DNA from: Chloroflexia bacterium
GTDB taxonomy: Bacteria; Chloroflexota; Chloroflexia; Thermomicrobiales; JALYUS01
Direction of reading: 5' to 3'
DNA: 6,408 nucleotides
NCBI GenBank assembly: GCA_025928215.1
Contig: JAICJW010000263.1
Location: 1 to 6,408, forward strand
Of the stretch, positions 5,068-6,408 are shown one piece after another; position 1 is the first letter of the stretch; each line of letters opens with the position of its first letter. The notes below the pieces were generated by a model. The model was not told the DNA's origin. It did not search any database and saw only the letters and a list, made by a program, of their open reading frames with translations. Made by a program: the position numbers and the translations under genes.

Positions 5068-6408
5068 CTATATGCGATCGCCGCGCACAAGGTCTCTGTC
5101 GAGCAGATGCGCGAGTATGGTGCGCGCGCACTCTTCCGGTGTCTCGCCGCTATCGGTATGGCAGACGACATCCGGCACGGCGGGTACCTCGTACGGATCG
5201 TCCACGCCCGTAAAGCCGGTGATTTCGCCGCGCCGCGCCTTTGCGTACATCCCCTTCGTATCCCGAGCCTCGCATGCCTCGACCGATGCATTGACATGGA
5301 CGAGGACGAATGCATCACCGCCCACCATCGCGCGGACCTGATTGCGCGTCTCCTCATACGGGCTGATTGCCGCGCACAGGGCGATGCCATGGTGCCGGAC
5401 GATCTCGGCGGCGACGAAGCCGATGCGGAGGATGTTCGTATCCCGGTCCTCCTTGCTGAAGCCGAGACCCTTCGACAGATGGGTACGCACGACATCGCCG
5501 TCCAGCACGGTAACCTGCCGGCCGCGCTCCATGAGGAGCACCGTGAGGATGTCCGCGATTGTGGATTTGCCCGCGCCGCTCAGACCCGTCAGCCAGATGC
5601 AGCAACCCTGCTTGTGCTTCGGTATTGATATCTCGGCGAGGATCGCCGCCACTTTGGGCCGCGTGAACCACTCAGGCAATTGCCGTCCCTTCGCCAGATA
5701 CTCTTCGCGCACTTCGGTACCGGAGATCGCGAGGTACTCCGCTCCGTTCAGCTTCGTCACTTCCTGATAGCGGTTTTCGCTCGGCACATAGACCATCTCC
5801 TCGAAGGGAATGATCCGCATGCCAATCTCGCCCGCGTGCGCGAGGAGGAGTTGTTGCGCCTCGTATGGCCCATAGAAGGGTTTGCCGGTGGAATCCTTGC
5901 CCGGCCCGGCGTGGTCCCGGCCGACGATGAAGTGATTCGCACCGTGGTTGCGGCGGATGATCGCGTGCCAGATCGCCTCGCGCGGGCCGCCCATCCGCAT
6001 GGCGAGCGGCAGGAGGCTGAGCAGCGTGCGTTCCCGGTCGTAGTAGTTTTCCACGAGCGTCTGATAGCAGCGGACGCGCGTGTAATAATCCACGTCGCCG
6101 GGTTTCGTGAGGCCGACGACGGGATGGATGAGGAGCGTGCCGCCGATCTCGGCCGCCGCTCGTTTCGTCAATTCTTCGTGCGCCCGGTGGATGGGATTGC
6201 GAGTCTGGAACGCGACCACATCCGGCCGGCCCTTGCGCGTCAATTCACGGCGTACGTGCTGCGGTGTCCGGCGCAGATGCGTGAAGCTGAAATGCTTCGG
6301 CAGGTGCAGCACCTTTAACGCACCGCTGATATACCACGGCCCCCATGTCGCCATTTCCGCCACGAGTGGATGCCGCATATCCGTCGTGCCGAAGACGTGC
6401 CGTGCCTC
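5068..6408 (-). CDS. Bifunctional ATP sulfurylase / APS kinase (5' end outside window)
   Basis: Makes PAPS from sulfate in two steps: ATP + sulfate to APS (Sat domain), then APS phosphorylation (ApsK/CysC domain). 446 codons plus stop are visible. The frame stays open to the window edge, and its first residues, E-A-R-H-V-F-G-T-T-D, already match the PUA-like N-terminal region of ATP sulfurylases. The ATG at 6378 is therefore internal, and perhaps 100-150 residues are missing. Numbered from the edge, the Sat domain shows QTRNPIHRAHE (68-78), GRDHAGPG (163-170) and SGTEVR (229-234). A short linker leads to the kinase, with P-loop GLSGAGKST (275-283), LDGDVVR (302-308), the FSKEDRDTNILRIGFVA stretch (317-333) and the KARRGEITGFTGVDDPYE lid region (390-407). 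Both active sites look intact. The neighbouring PAPS-using sulfotransferase suggests that the product feeds sulfation, though it could also serve assimilation. Confidence 0.95.
   Translation of the reverse strand, partial: EARHVFGTTDMRHPLVAEMATWGPWYISGALKVLHLPKHFSFTHLRRTPQHVRRELTRKGRPDVVAFQTRNPIHRAHEELTKRAAAEIGGTLLIHPVVGLTKPGDVDYYTRVRCYQTLVENYYDRERTLLSLLPLAMRMGGPREAIWHAIIRRNHGANHFIVGRDHAGPGKDSTGKPFYGPYEAQQLLLAHAGEIGMRIIPFEEMVYVPSENRYQEVTKLNGAEYLAISGTEVREEYLAKGRQLPEWFTRPKVAAILAEISIPKHKQGCCIWLTGLSGAGKSTIADILTVLLMERGRQVTVLDGDVVRTHLSKGLGFSKEDRDTNILRIGFVAAEIVRHHGIALCAAISPYEETRNQVRAMVGGDAFVLVHVNASVEACEARDTKGMYAKARRGEITGFTGVDDPYEVPAVPDVVCHTDSGETPEECARTILAHLLDRDLVRGDRI

Noticed and set aside
5074..5081. 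GCGATCGC octamer, like the HIP1 element of cyanobacteria
   Set aside because: It is a single occurrence inside the last codons of the APS kinase domain and is expected by chance in GC-rich DNA.
4986..5495. N-terminal extension of the sulfotransferase reading frame back to 5495
   Set aside because: Most of it overlaps the APS kinase domain in another frame, reads as Arg/Ser-rich low-complexity sequence, and crosses the intergenic dyad. The strong ribosome binding site places the start at 4985.
4816..5628. 270-codon + strand open frame opposite the APS kinase and sulfotransferase genes
   Set aside because: It spans two recognised minus-strand genes and their gap and has no family features. 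It is a shadow frame of high-GC coding DNA.

Overview
The window is a GC-rich piece of bacterial chromosome with four protein-coding genes. lgt lies on the + strand. Converging on it is a minus-strand run that reads, in transcription order, sat-apsK (5' end outside the window), a large unusual sulfotransferase fusion, and obgE. No rRNA, tRNA, CRISPR array, insertion sequence or phage gene is visible. High GC, heptanucleotide tandem repeats in the intergenic DNA, and the style of the Lgt and Sat-ApsK proteins suggest a Chloroflexota-like bacterium, perhaps near Thermomicrobia. That placement is from general impression only and is weak.

Layout. 1-177 is a non-coding leader whose core (46-115) is a strict period-7 tandem array in two sequence flavours. 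178-1242 is lgt, which attaches the diacylglyceryl anchor to lipoproteins; it carries an unusual Ala-rich, acidic C-terminal tail. 1243-1278 is a 36-base convergent gap, bracketed by a long imperfect inverted repeat formed from the two acidic-tail coding sequences. 1279-2631 (minus) is obgE, a complete three-domain Obg GTPase. 2632-2705 is its leader, with a good ribosome binding site and a possible extended -10 promoter. 2706-4985 (minus) is the sulfotransferase fusion. 4986-5067 is an intercistronic gap holding a perfect 10-bp dyad. 5068-6408 (minus) is the 3' part of a bifunctional ATP sulfurylase/APS kinase.

How the genes may work together. Sat-ApsK makes PAPS, the universal sulfuryl donor. 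The next gene downstream begins with a PAPS-dependent sulfotransferase domain. The pair therefore looks like a donor-synthesis plus transfer unit, rather than only an assimilatory sulfate reduction step. The sulfotransferase is not an ordinary ~300-residue enzyme. It is followed by a duplicated ~73-residue Trp-Asn/FPxxFG module, then by eleven 14-residue repeats that form a very regular coiled coil, then by a basic tail. This suggests sulfation of a polymer or surface glycan by an enzyme held in an oligomeric or membrane-associated assembly. That architecture, with the intercistronic dyad, is the best candidate for something undescribed here.
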